From KBS-96 sp964247975 (GTDB lineage: Bacteria; Acidobacteriota; Terriglobia; Bryobacterales; Bryobacteraceae): DNA of 64,000 nt. The stretch is taken from NCBI GenBank assembly GCA_964247975.1, contig CAXTWH010000016.1, forward strand, positions 33,901-97,900. Direction: 5' to 3'. Each line of letters opens with the position of its first letter. The stretch's first letter is position 1. Shown here piece by piece: positions 35,273 to 43,931 of the stretch. The translations under genes were made by a program, and so were the position numbers. The notes under the pieces are model-generated. The model saw only the letters and a list, made by a program, of their open reading frames with translations, had not been told where the DNA came from and did no database searches.

Positions 35273-36330
35273 AAGTTAACCTCTTTGGTGAATTCGCTTC
35301 CCTGGCAATCCAGGACCTGAATGCGCGGCAGTTCATAACGATCCGTTTTCGTTGTTACCACGCCCCAAAAATTGGAACATCCGCAGTGGAACCCGCATTC
35401 CTGCAGCAAATCCTTGGTAATGGAGGAATAATGAAACCGCTTACCGAAAGGATAAGCAAAACTGGTCACCGGGCGTCCGGATAATTGTTCCAGCTTTAAT
35501 TTGCTCGACAGAATTTCGTGTTTCTGCGCTTCAGGAGACAGATGCGAGAGTATCGGGTGTGAAACCGTGTGCGCGCCGATTTCGATGTATCGGCTGCGGG
35601 CAAGCTGAAGGGCTTCAGCTTCCGAAACGCTGCGGTATCCAGGACGGACGCGCAGCGGTTCGCCGGACCATTTTTCCAACTGCTCAAAAGCCAACTGCCG
35701 GTTTTCGACGGAAAGCACTGCAAAAGCTTCGTAAAGAGCCTGGTACAACGCTTGTCGCGGGCCGGGCGCAGCTTTCCAAGCTCTCCAACTCCGGGGCGAT
35801 ATTGCTTCCGTTTTTACCGTTCCGGACAAAGCGGAAAGATTCCAAGTCTGAATGCGGCCGTCGATCTGCAAGGTAAACTGATCGGGCCGGGTGCCTGGTC
35901 CCAACACCAGACGATCCAGCTCATCCCACCAGTGTTCTCGATCAGCGGCAAAAAAGCCGGTGGAAAGAAACATCGTGCTTGGCATGGCGAACTGCTCCAG
36001 AATCGGAGCGGCTGCCTTGAGATTATCCAGATAGCCATCATCGAAAGTGATGCTGACCGGACGATCCGGCAGGTCTCGATCCTGTTTCGCTGCCGTCATT
36101 GCCTGAAGCGGAATCGGATCAGCAGACGATTGAAGCACCTTCATCTGTTCGGCAAAATGATCTTCGCTGACGCAAAGCCCCCAGGGATCGGATTCCACGG
36201 TAGCTATCCGGTGGTAAACCAGAATCAATCCTTTTCGTCGAAAACGGGTGCGCAGCCGTCGGACCTGTCGCTTGGCTGTTCTGAGCGACCTCAGAATCAT
36301 TGTGCCTGGTTGTGCGCGCAAATTAAGCAT
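35257..36330 (-). CDS. Polysaccharide deacetylase (NodB/CE4 family)
   Basis: This 357-residue enzyme has the CE4 motifs: VSITFDDGYLDN (catalytic and metal Asp pair), a metal site HTVSHP (H-x3-H) and AYPFGKR. It removes N-acetyl groups from amino sugars in polysaccharides. A basic N-terminal segment precedes LILVYHRI; there is no clear signal peptide, so it may act on cytosolic lipid-linked intermediates or be exported atypically. It overlaps both neighbours (8 and 16 bases), so co-translation with the GT2-methyltransferase and the final GT2 is likely. Confidence 0.9.
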   Translation of the reverse strand: MLNLRAQPGTMILRSLRTAKRQVRRLRTRFRRKGLILVYHRIATVESDPWGLCVSEDHFAEQMKVLQSSADPIPLQAMTAAKQDRDLPDRPVSITFDDGYLDNLKAAAPILEQFAMPSTMFLSTGFFAADREHWWDELDRLVLGPGTRPDQFTLQIDGRIQTWNLSALSGTVKTEAISPRSWRAWKAAPGPRQALYQALYEAFAVLSVENRQLAFEQLEKWSGEPLRVRPGYRSVSEAEALQLARSRYIEIGAHTVSHPILSHLSPEAQKHEILSSKLKLEQLSGRPVTSFAYPFGKRFHYSSITKDLLQECGFHCGCSNFWGVVTTKTDRYELPRIQVLDCQGSEFTKEVNLWFRG

Positions 36331-37969
36331 TCACTGCTCGGGCAAGAATCGTAACTTCGTAAGCCGGATCGTACATCTCCATTTCGCTGGCCTCCAACTC
36401 CTCGGCAACTAAGCCGTGCAGTGCCGCTACTGCCGTTAACACATTGCCGCAGCCGGTGACCTCAATGCTTTCCCGCTCGAAATAACGCTCAAATAGATTG
36501 CTGGCCGAGTGCGACGTAAAATGCCAATGCAGGTTTCTGGCGCCGCGCTGCCGATGGCCGTTCTGCAGGCCGGGCAACAGCGCCAGCACTACGCCATTCG
36601 GTTTCAGAAGACGTTTTACCTGGGTTAAAAACAGATCCGGGCTGGGCAGGTATTCCAGACAATCCGACACGAGAACACAATCGAACTGCGACGCGCTCCA
36701 AGCCTTTTCCTGAAATTGTTCCAGCGTCAGAGTTTGCAGTCCGCGAAAATCATCGGGTTCCAGCCAAACGCGCGCGCTTTCTTTGAAATGTTCGAAAGCA
36801 GCCGGTTCGCCCAGGTATAGCACTCGGCCCTGAATGCTCTTCTTGTACGCGGAAAGGGATTTCTGCGCATAATAATTATGAATGGATGTACCGCGGTTAA
36901 GGTCAAATACTCGTCCAACCGGCACTACACTGCGCAGGTTTCCAAACTTGACCTGACTGGTCGGCACCCATCCCAGTCTTTTGAGTTCACGTTCATTCAA
37001 TTTCTGGTTTACCCAACCCGGAACCAGCCGGCGAAACAGATGAATGAATAATCCCGGCGGATAGTGCCGTGCTAACAGTTTTAACTTGCGGACATAACCT
37101 TCTTGGCGTGTTGTTTCCTGGAGCGCCAGTTGCGCTGCTAGATGGCGTCCGTACAGTTTTCGCCAGAACCGTATGCCCTGCCGGTAGGCTTTCTGTTCCG
37201 CCGGACTGCCGACATGTTCTTTTTGTAATTGAACAACACGCAGGGTCTCATTGAGCATGCGTTCACCGTCCTTGGACATGCTGTTGCCATGCGAACGGTA
37301 TTCCGCTACCACAGTGGGATAACAAACCACTTCCGCATTCCTCACCACACGCAGGTAAAGCTCATAATCCTCCGAAGCACGTAGCGAGGAATCGAACAAT
37401 CCCACCTGATTGAAAATTTCTTTTCGAAATAAACAAGTGGCTGTCATTTCGATGAAGTTGCTCCGCAGCAAAGCCTGATAGTGATTTTCGGTAACAATCT
37501 GCCGCCCGGAAGGACGCATCCAGGTTCCATTGGCGGAAACAAACGAAAAATCGCCGGAAGCCATCATGCAGTTCGGGTAAGCTTCGAGCACTCGTAAGCC
37601 GCATTCCAAAGCGTGGGGGAATAAACGATCGTCGGAATCCAGCAGAACGATGAATTCGCCACGGCTCAATCGTATGCCGGTGTTCCGCGCCGCCGGCAAG
37701 CCTTGATTACTTTGATAAATATAACGGACCGGGTATTTCTGCGCTGTTTCCGCAGTGTTATCCGTGGAGCCATCGTCTACCACAATGATTTCATGCTGCG
37801 TATAAGTTTGCTGCAGAACCGTTTCAATCGCTTCCGGCAGAAAATGAGCCTGGTTGTAACAGGGAATAACTATCGAAACTAAGGACCTGTTTTTTAATCG
37901 CGAAGCAGCCTGGGGGAGGCGCGCGCTGCTCTGGTAGGTTTCCTTTTGATGCAGCAATGTGGTAGTCAT
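36323..37969 (-). CDS. GT2 glycosyltransferase fused to a class I SAM methyltransferase
   Basis: A 548-residue bifunctional protein. Residues about 30-260 are a GT2 domain (SIVIPCYNQAHFLPEAIETV, VDDGSTDN, LLDSDDRLF). Residues about 345-545 resemble a class I methyltransferase (VLYLGEPAAFEHF, then FDCVLVSDCLEYLPSP and VKRLLKPNGVVLALLPG). The glycine-rich SAM loop is not canonical (YLGEPA), so its activity is uncertain. The design suggests addition of a sugar followed by capping or decoration by methylation. Confidence 0.82.
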   Translation of the reverse strand: MTTTLLHQKETYQSSARLPQAASRLKNRSLVSIVIPCYNQAHFLPEAIETVLQQTYTQHEIIVVDDGSTDNTAETAQKYPVRYIYQSNQGLPAARNTGIRLSRGEFIVLLDSDDRLFPHALECGLRVLEAYPNCMMASGDFSFVSANGTWMRPSGRQIVTENHYQALLRSNFIEMTATCLFRKEIFNQVGLFDSSLRASEDYELYLRVVRNAEVVCYPTVVAEYRSHGNSMSKDGERMLNETLRVVQLQKEHVGSPAEQKAYRQGIRFWRKLYGRHLAAQLALQETTRQEGYVRKLKLLARHYPPGLFIHLFRRLVPGWVNQKLNERELKRLGWVPTSQVKFGNLRSVVPVGRVFDLNRGTSIHNYYAQKSLSAYKKSIQGRVLYLGEPAAFEHFKESARVWLEPDDFRGLQTLTLEQFQEKAWSASQFDCVLVSDCLEYLPSPDLFLTQVKRLLKPNGVVLALLPGLQNGHRQRGARNLHWHFTSHSASNLFERYFERESIEVTGCGNVLTAVAALHGLVAEELEASEMEMYDPAYEVTILARAVNA

Positions 37970-38033
37970 AAGCAGCCAGAATCAAATCAGTGTTGTATGT
38001 GTTTCGAATCGATTGTTTAGCGAAAATCTAGAT

Positions 38034-38084
38034 CTAAAAACTGCCGCTCACTCCTGATCTCGTGTGGTTCGGATCAGTTTTTAG
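38034..38084. repeat. Long inverted repeat between two blocks of the polysaccharide locus
   Basis: Arms CTAAAAACTG (38034-38043) and CAGTTTTTAG (38075-38084) are perfect complements separated by 31 bases. An alternative inner pairing CTGATC/GATCAG (38054-38059 with 38072-38077) competes with them. On the minus strand it follows the GT4 gene ending at 38150 and includes a T-run, so it may terminate or attenuate between the blocks. The surrounding 180 bases hold no gene. Confidence 0.45.
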
Positions 38085-38149
38085 TATGCAGGGAAAGCGT
38101 TGCTGGTTGATGTCAAGGAAATTCCGAGAAACTGTTTGCTATGGTTTCC

Positions 38150-39364
38150 TCAAACAGAATTCACAGTTTGCGCCGTTTCGGGAACAGACATGTCAGCGAC
38201 GGCGCTGTTCCCTAACACGCGCTGATAAATAGCCATTAATTCAGAGTAATTCTGCGGGCCTGTGTATTTCTGGGTGAACTCCAGGCGGGACTGCTGCCGC
38301 ATCGCTGCTAATTGTTCAGGGTGAGACTGCGCCCATCGGACCTGCTCCGCCAATTCACTGCCGTTGCCAGGGGCGAAATGCAGGCCAGTTCGCCCCTGCT
38401 CCACCAGCGACGCCAAGCTGCCAAGCCTGCTGGCAATTACTGGAACGCCCATTGCAAAGGCTTCCACCAGCGTCACGGGAAAAGATTCATACCAAGTGGA
38501 TGGAAGAATTAAAACTTTGGCCCGCTTCATTTTTTCAAACACTTGTTCTCTGGACTGCCAGCCTCGCCAGCGGATTGCTTCATTTTCTTTGGCCGCTTGT
38601 TCCACCTCATTCGCCAGCGGGCCATCGCCGATAATCTCAATCGGAAGCAGCGAATCCGATTTCCAGGCTTCCAGCAGCGTCCGCACGCCTTTTTCTTCCG
38701 TCAAGCGACCGAGAAACAGGGCAAACTCGCCATCTCCGGAGCCGATCCCCGGATCGATGTCCAAAAAATTAGGTTTAATGAAAATCTTCTCTGCCGGCAA
38801 GCCGCCCTCGATAAATTTATTGCGAGCGAAATTGGTTAAGGCAATATAAGCCGAAACCTTGTTTTCCCAGGTACCTAAAGTATGATGAGCAGTCAACATG
38901 GCTGCTGTTGCTGCCGTAGCCGACCTGCTGCCGCGATAACAGGAATGCACAATTGAAGGCCAAGGCAGCCGCTTTCCCAGGCAGTCTTCACAAACTCCGC
39001 CATTGCGATAAAAAGTAGCGGAAGGGCAAAGAAGCCGGTAATTGTGAAGTGTTTGCACCACCGGAATGTTTTCTGAAGCAGCCGCATGGTAACAGGCCGG
39101 GGAAACCAGCGGAAACGTATTATGAACGTGCATGATGTCGATCTGCGCTTCCCGGATCAGATTTCGCAACTGCTGGTAAGTCCAGCGATTCCAAATCGTA
39201 TCGGTGATTAATTCCACCGTATTTCTTTGTTTCACGCCATCATTGTGTTCATGAAAACGGATTACCCGATGTCCGTAGCTTTCCAGCAGACTGCATTCAA
39301 GCTTAAAAACCTGGTCCTCGCCGCCCGGCTGCTGATAAGAGTTGTGAATCACAAGAATGTTCAT
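38150..39364 (-). CDS. GT4-family glycosyltransferase
   Basis: A 404-residue GT-B fold enzyme. The N-terminus MNILVIHNSYQQPGGEDQVF is characteristic of a GT4 subgroup with a GGED motif. The C-terminal domain has the GT4 donor site (FALFLGRLTEEKGVRTLLEA, EAFAMGVPVIASRLGS, E-x7-E). It transfers a sugar from an NDP-sugar onto a lipid-linked acceptor, probably in this repeat-unit pathway. The specificity cannot be read. It is followed by the inverted repeat at 38034. Confidence 0.9.
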   Translation of the reverse strand: MNILVIHNSYQQPGGEDQVFKLECSLLESYGHRVIRFHEHNDGVKQRNTVELITDTIWNRWTYQQLRNLIREAQIDIMHVHNTFPLVSPACYHAAASENIPVVQTLHNYRLLCPSATFYRNGGVCEDCLGKRLPWPSIVHSCYRGSRSATAATAAMLTAHHTLGTWENKVSAYIALTNFARNKFIEGGLPAEKIFIKPNFLDIDPGIGSGDGEFALFLGRLTEEKGVRTLLEAWKSDSLLPIEIIGDGPLANEVEQAAKENEAIRWRGWQSREQVFEKMKRAKVLILPSTWYESFPVTLVEAFAMGVPVIASRLGSLASLVEQGRTGLHFAPGNGSELAEQVRWAQSHPEQLAAMRQQSRLEFTQKYTGPQNYSELMAIYQRVLGNSAVADMSVPETAQTVNSV

Positions 39365-39470
39365 GGGTTTGCTTTTTGCCGGCAGCGCGAGTGAAGGCGG
39401 CTGCCGTAATAAAATGAATACAAATAAGGCAAGCGACCACCGGCCAGAATTTCAGCCGGTGTTTTTTTAA

Positions 39471-40682
39471 CTATCGATGGTCTTGAGAAATGCCGGATGC
39501 TGGTTTTAACAATGAAGAAGTCTGCAATTCAACTTCTTCGGAATTCCATTCCCGGTAGAAAGCTTTCCACCGTTCGAGAAAACGGCTTTCATCATAATTT
39601 CGCGCTGCTTGGCGTGCTTGTTTTCCCATTTCCGTTCGCTGCGCTGGCAGCATATCCAGAAAATATTTCAGCCCTTCCGCCACGCCTTCGGCAGTACGGG
39701 TCAGCAAAATTCCATTTTCCCCATCGCGGATCAGATCTTCAATTCCGTTTAAGCGCGGCGCGAGCACCGGCAGTCCGGCAGCAGCGGCTTCGTAGCTGAC
39801 CAGCGAAAACGTTTCGTAAGCGGAAGGAAAAGCAAATGCGTCAGCCGCCCATAGATAAGGCTGAACCTTGGACTGCATACCGGTAAAAACCACTTTCTCC
39901 TGCAGGTTCAATCGGCGAACCTCATCCTGGTAAGTTCGGATCAGATCCACTTCTCCGCCGACTACGAGCAGCTTCGCTTTCGGATTCTGAATCGCTGCTA
40001 AAGCTTCAAGCAGCAGCGGCAAGCCTTTGCGCTCGAACTGTCCTAAGGCGGAGAACATAAAAACTGTATCTTCCGGGGCAAACCCCAAGTTCCGGCGAAA
40101 CACGTCCCGGTCAAAGTCGGTGGGGGAAGCAAGCCGGGAAACATCTACTGCGTTTGGCAGCACATCAATCTTGGCCGAAGCAAACGGAAACTGATGAGCT
40201 AATTCGCGTCCCAATCCACGCGAGGGAACCAGAACTGCCTTGACTCGCTGATAGGTACTCCGCTCCAACAGCGCATGCAGCCGATGATCGAGCCAGCGCA
40301 GCACCCGCCGAAGACCGCTTCCTCCCGTTTGCCGCCAATGCTCTTTTAAGTAAGCCGTGTGGCAGAAGTGAGAATAAGAAACATCGCCAAACGCGAGATT
40401 GCTTTCCACCATTTGAATCAGGTGAAAACGCGTTTTCCTCCGCATCCGGTGGAGGAAATAAAGCACCGGCGCCAGCAGATGATATGCCACAAACAAAAGT
40501 GCCAGCGGACGCGTGGGAACCGGAACCCGGACCCATTGAATGCGATTCGGGTCCGGGTTCTCAAATTCCACCGCGAACACCGTAAACTCATGTTCCTCAG
40601 CTAACCCGCGCAACAATCGGAGGTGACAACTGCCGATGGGATTATTGGGAATGATTTTGTAGTCAAAAACGGCAATGCGCAA
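39471..40682 (-). CDS. GT4-family glycosyltransferase
   Basis: A 403-residue GT-B enzyme starting at TTG 40682, which an AAGGGAAGGG stretch precedes. The N-terminus IAVFDYKIIPNNPIGSCHLR leads into a Rossmann domain. The C-terminal donor domain shows MFSALGQFERKGLPLLLEAL, FAFPSAYETFSLVSYEAAAAGLPV and PRLNGIEDLI. It is a retaining glycosyltransferase of the polysaccharide locus with unknown donor. The gap to the next GT4 gene is about 100 bases without obvious signals. Confidence 0.88.
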   Translation of the reverse strand: MRIAVFDYKIIPNNPIGSCHLRLLRGLAEEHEFTVFAVEFENPDPNRIQWVRVPVPTRPLALLFVAYHLLAPVLYFLHRMRRKTRFHLIQMVESNLAFGDVSYSHFCHTAYLKEHWRQTGGSGLRRVLRWLDHRLHALLERSTYQRVKAVLVPSRGLGRELAHQFPFASAKIDVLPNAVDVSRLASPTDFDRDVFRRNLGFAPEDTVFMFSALGQFERKGLPLLLEALAAIQNPKAKLLVVGGEVDLIRTYQDEVRRLNLQEKVVFTGMQSKVQPYLWAADAFAFPSAYETFSLVSYEAAAAGLPVLAPRLNGIEDLIRDGENGILLTRTAEGVAEGLKYFLDMLPAQRTEMGKQARQAARNYDESRFLERWKAFYREWNSEEVELQTSSLLKPASGISQDHR

Positions 40683-40727
40683 GCAACGAACCCTTCCCTT
40701 ATTTCTTCGGCAGTTTTGCTTTGAAAC

Positions 40728-41909
40728 TTAAACAGCCTGCACCACGGTCGATAAACCCATCTTTTGAAGATCAGCTTGAATTTCGCTCCGGTAAATGGGA
40801 TTCATGGCAATAGCCACGTCCGGCTTATACTCGGCCAGAAATGCGGGTCCCACAATCTCCTGCCCGGTGCCGGCCATGAATTTGCCTTGCCGAAATGGAT
40901 TGATGTCCACCACGTACTCGATATCTTCGCCGCCGCCAAGGGCACTCAGAAACGCCACGCCTTTCGACCCGGAGCCCCACACAACTGCGCGCTGGCCCTT
41001 GGTTTTCATCTGCTTGATTTCACGCTTCCAGTTATCAATCAAGGCGGCCTGTTGTTTGACGAAAAATGCGATGTCTTCCTTAGCTAACTGCGGCGCTTGA
41101 CGCTCCAGTTCCGATTCGAGTTGGATTTCCGTGGTGGGCCGAGCGCTGATCATCAGATATTGATCGTCGTAATCGGTCCAGGTTTCCAGCACTTCAAACC
41201 CGGCTTCGCGAAACACTCGGGCCAGCGAACCAGCGTTGAAATAGGAACAATGCTCGTAGTAGATGTCCCAGAAAGCTAAATCCCGCAACACGCGATGCGC
41301 ATCGGGAACTTGAAAGAAAACTACGCTTTCCGGCCGATCTCCCACTGCCCGCCGAACGGTGCGAATGAAATTCGCCGTGTCCGGGATGTGCTCAAGCGTC
41401 ATCTTGCAGCAGAAAAAGTCGGCGCTGACGTGCGCGTATTTTTCTGAATAAAAATCAACCACAAATTCAATATCCAGATCTTTCCGGGCAGGATTGCGGT
41501 CCGCCACAAAAGCCGGATCGAAGCCGATTCCATGATTGTTGCCCAGTTCGCATAACAACGCCAGAAATTCTCCCTTGCCGCAGCCGATCTCGACGACTTT
41601 TTTGCCGTGCAGATCGTACTTCTCAATCAGAGATTCCGCCAACCGCTGATGAAAAGCGCGGAAAGTGGGCGAAAAGCCCTGTGTTTCCTCGTAAGCCGTG
41701 GAGTATTCATGAACACTCGCATCAAACAACGTGTTCGTAATGAATCCGCAGTGGCGGCAGAACCCCAACGCAATATCTCCTTTGGGATAGCTGACCGCGA
41801 CTTGGCGCGTGGGCATCAGCAGCACGCTATGAACAGGAACCCGATGCACTTCATAGAAGATTTCCAGGTCGCCTTGCAAACAATTCGGGCAGTTTTTTTG
41901 AGATGGCAT
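40728..41909 (-). CDS. Sugar C-methyltransferase-like SAM enzyme with N-terminal zinc site
   Basis: I place the start at ATG 41909 (393 residues), preceded by AGGAG; the frame is open further upstream but lacks support. The N-terminus binds zinc by two Cys pairs (CPNCLQG, CRHCGF), as in the TylC3-type NDP-sugar C-methyltransferases. The SAM domain follows (KVVEIGCGKGEFLALL, LEHIPDTANF), and the C-terminal Methyltransf_14-like domain contains VVWGSGSKGVAFL. It is a distant paralogue of 43932-45200. A branched or C-methylated sugar in the polymer is likely. Confidence 0.86.
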   Translation of the reverse strand: MPSQKNCPNCLQGDLEIFYEVHRVPVHSVLLMPTRQVAVSYPKGDIALGFCRHCGFITNTLFDASVHEYSTAYEETQGFSPTFRAFHQRLAESLIEKYDLHGKKVVEIGCGKGEFLALLCELGNNHGIGFDPAFVADRNPARKDLDIEFVVDFYSEKYAHVSADFFCCKMTLEHIPDTANFIRTVRRAVGDRPESVVFFQVPDAHRVLRDLAFWDIYYEHCSYFNAGSLARVFREAGFEVLETWTDYDDQYLMISARPTTEIQLESELERQAPQLAKEDIAFFVKQQAALIDNWKREIKQMKTKGQRAVVWGSGSKGVAFLSALGGGEDIEYVVDINPFRQGKFMAGTGQEIVGPAFLAEYKPDVAIAMNPIYRSEIQADLQKMGLSTVVQAV

Positions 41910-42044
41910 TATTAGGTTAAAACTCCTCTGATCGCGCCGGACCAACTCAACAGAATCATGCTCGATTCTTCTATTGAAAAGATCAAAACCGCGATGAAAA
42001 CTGAATCTATTGCTCAAACAAAGAAAGCAGTGATCGCTCCCGAA

Positions 42045-42971
42045 CTAAGCTACGGCTTCCAAAGAAAGCTCTTCATCAATCCGCCGCAAAATTTCGGGAG
42101 TTGCTTCGATGTCAAACTTTCGGGCGAAAAGTTTGCCGGAAGCTCTCAACAACGGCAGATCCCGTTCGCTTAGCGTTTCCGGATTCGGCCCTCCGCTCCA
42201 ACGCATAAAATGCGGACTTTTCGATCCTGTTTCCGGCTGGAAAGGCGAGTTTCCGAGAATAGTATGGAAAAAAAGTTCGTCCGGAATAAAAACCTTTCGG
42301 AAATATTCCACAAATTTCGGCTGCAAGCGAACAAACTCATCAATATAGTTGACGGCTTCGCCGGTCAGACACCACCACTGCGAACCGCCGCAAGGATGCA
42401 GTCCACCGGGAATCGTCGGGTACAAAAACCGGGAAAAACGCACCGGCACAATCCGGCGCGGACGTCCGAGAATATTCAATCTCCAGGTCGGCAGCCGATC
42501 ATAACCGCTCCAAGCCCACTCCGGATACGGAAAGGGATAGAAATACATCAGGTTTTTTCCGCGCCTTTCCTTTAAATAGGTTTCAATGGCCTGGTTTGAT
42601 TTGATCGGATAATCCTGACCGCTTAACAGAACAACATGATCGAAATGAGATTTGAGAGAAACCAGGGTGTGAATGCAGTTGAGAGTTGCCTCCACCAGCG
42701 TGAAATCACCCCAAACGCAGTCCACTCGCTTCGCCCAATGCACGCGGGAAGAAGCTAGCTTTTTGAAAGCCGCTTCCCATTCGGGACCGGAACTGCTGCG
42801 GTCCACATGCACCACAAATGTTCGCCCGTGAGCATCGAGCCGCCGCATCAATTGAATCAATTGTTCCGGATTTTTATGGGCAAGAATAAGATAAGCAAGG
42901 CGAAGCGGTGAACTCGCTTCGCCTTGCGCCGATTGATTGCCGATCACCGACGAACCTGCTTGGTTGGGCAA
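42045..42971 (-). CDS. GT14-like (core-2/I-branching) glycosyltransferase
   Basis: This 308-residue protein matches the branching N-acetylglucosaminyltransferase family: LAYLILAHKNPEQLIQLMRR, FVVHVDRSS, VVLLSGQDYPIKS, GGSQWWCLT and a late PDELFFHTIL. In animals the family adds beta-1,6-GlcNAc; bacterial members serve in capsule or O-antigen synthesis (and some as xylosyltransferases). The TTG start at 42971 is uncertain since the conserved part begins near residue 24. It lies next to the 2OG oxygenase in the same direction. Confidence 0.85.
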   Translation of the reverse strand: MPNQAGSSVIGNQSAQGEASSPLRLAYLILAHKNPEQLIQLMRRLDAHGRTFVVHVDRSSSGPEWEAAFKKLASSRVHWAKRVDCVWGDFTLVEATLNCIHTLVSLKSHFDHVVLLSGQDYPIKSNQAIETYLKERRGKNLMYFYPFPYPEWAWSGYDRLPTWRLNILGRPRRIVPVRFSRFLYPTIPGGLHPCGGSQWWCLTGEAVNYIDEFVRLQPKFVEYFRKVFIPDELFFHTILGNSPFQPETGSKSPHFMRWSGGPNPETLSERDLPLLRASGKLFARKFDIEATPEILRRIDEELSLEAVA

Positions 42972-42992
42972 CTTACCGCAAACATATCTGCA

Positions 42993-43910
42993 CTACGGTT
43001 GATAAACCAGAACTCCTTCTTTCACGCCTTCCTGATCGTAGGCGGCAGCAATATCCTCCGGCATGCGGCTCAGATCGGTGCCTTTCATAAAGTCGCGCAG
43101 CGAAGTGCCGGTGCATTCAGAATCAATATTGGGAGCGCCAATCTTGTTCTTGACATCATTGATATCCACCGTGCGGAAATCAATGCTGAAGCGAGTTTTG
43201 CCGGAGTTATTCGGCACCGTGGAATGCATTTGGGCTCCGGAAAACGCCACAATGCCGCCCGGCCCGGTGACAATGCGCATCTGCGGATCGAGTTCCATCG
43301 GCTGTTCCGGCTTAGGTTGCTTCCGGGTGTCGGATTTAATATGCTGCGCCGCGCTGGCGCGGCCCGTGCTGTTCCACTCGTAATAATTGAAGTCTTTGGA
43401 ACCGTTTTTCACCGGTTCGCTCCAATAACGCGGATGAAACGCCATTGAGCTGGCCGAGGAAATCTCATAAATCGGCAGCCACCAGTTAATCTGGCACATC
43501 GGAGCCGAGTACCAGGTGTCGCGGTGCAGATGGTGGGCATAGCCGACGCCGGAAGTAAGATACCCGTCGGAGGTGACGGCGCGCAGCCGCGGCACGTCCA
43601 GATAGGTCGTTTCCGGATCGCAGCCAAAGTCTTCCAACATAGCTTTGATCAGGCGTTTTGATTCCGGATGATGAATGAATTTCGGCTTTAAAGGACCAAA
43701 AATCTCGACGAATTTTTCCACCGACATTTCATACTGCGCGGTGACCGGATCGAGGCCGGCAAAAGCTTCTTCAATCATGCTCGCGGCAAAATCGGTAAAT
43801 GCTTTGGAACTGGGCCGCGCCGAAAAAGCGAATAACTGCCCGTCGTAAAGCAGTTCGCGCCGTTGTTCGTCGCTGACGCTCGAATCCACATAAAGTGTAT
43901 TGTTGTTCAT
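42993..43910 (-). CDS. Phytanoyl-CoA dioxygenase-like Fe(II)/2-oxoglutarate oxygenase
   Basis: I use ATG 43910 (305 residues), which has AAGGAG ten bases upstream; TTG 43916 is an alternative. The double-stranded beta-helix metal site is visible as His-x-Asp in HLHRDTWYS and a distal His in AQMHSTVPNN, with Arg in KTRFSIDFR as 2OG anchor. Such oxygenases hydroxylate small molecules, lipids or nucleotide sugars. Its place between a GT14 and a C-methyltransferase suggests sugar modification in this pathway, which is inference. Confidence 0.8.
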   Translation of the reverse strand: MNNNTLYVDSSVSDEQRRELLYDGQLFAFSARPSSKAFTDFAASMIEEAFAGLDPVTAQYEMSVEKFVEIFGPLKPKFIHHPESKRLIKAMLEDFGCDPETTYLDVPRLRAVTSDGYLTSGVGYAHHLHRDTWYSAPMCQINWWLPIYEISSASSMAFHPRYWSEPVKNGSKDFNYYEWNSTGRASAAQHIKSDTRKQPKPEQPMELDPQMRIVTGPGGIVAFSGAQMHSTVPNNSGKTRFSIDFRTVDINDVKNKIGAPNIDSECTGTSLRDFMKGTDLSRMPEDIAAAYDQEGVKEGVLVYQP

Positions 43911-43931
43911 TCTCAAAAATCTCCTTCGGTG

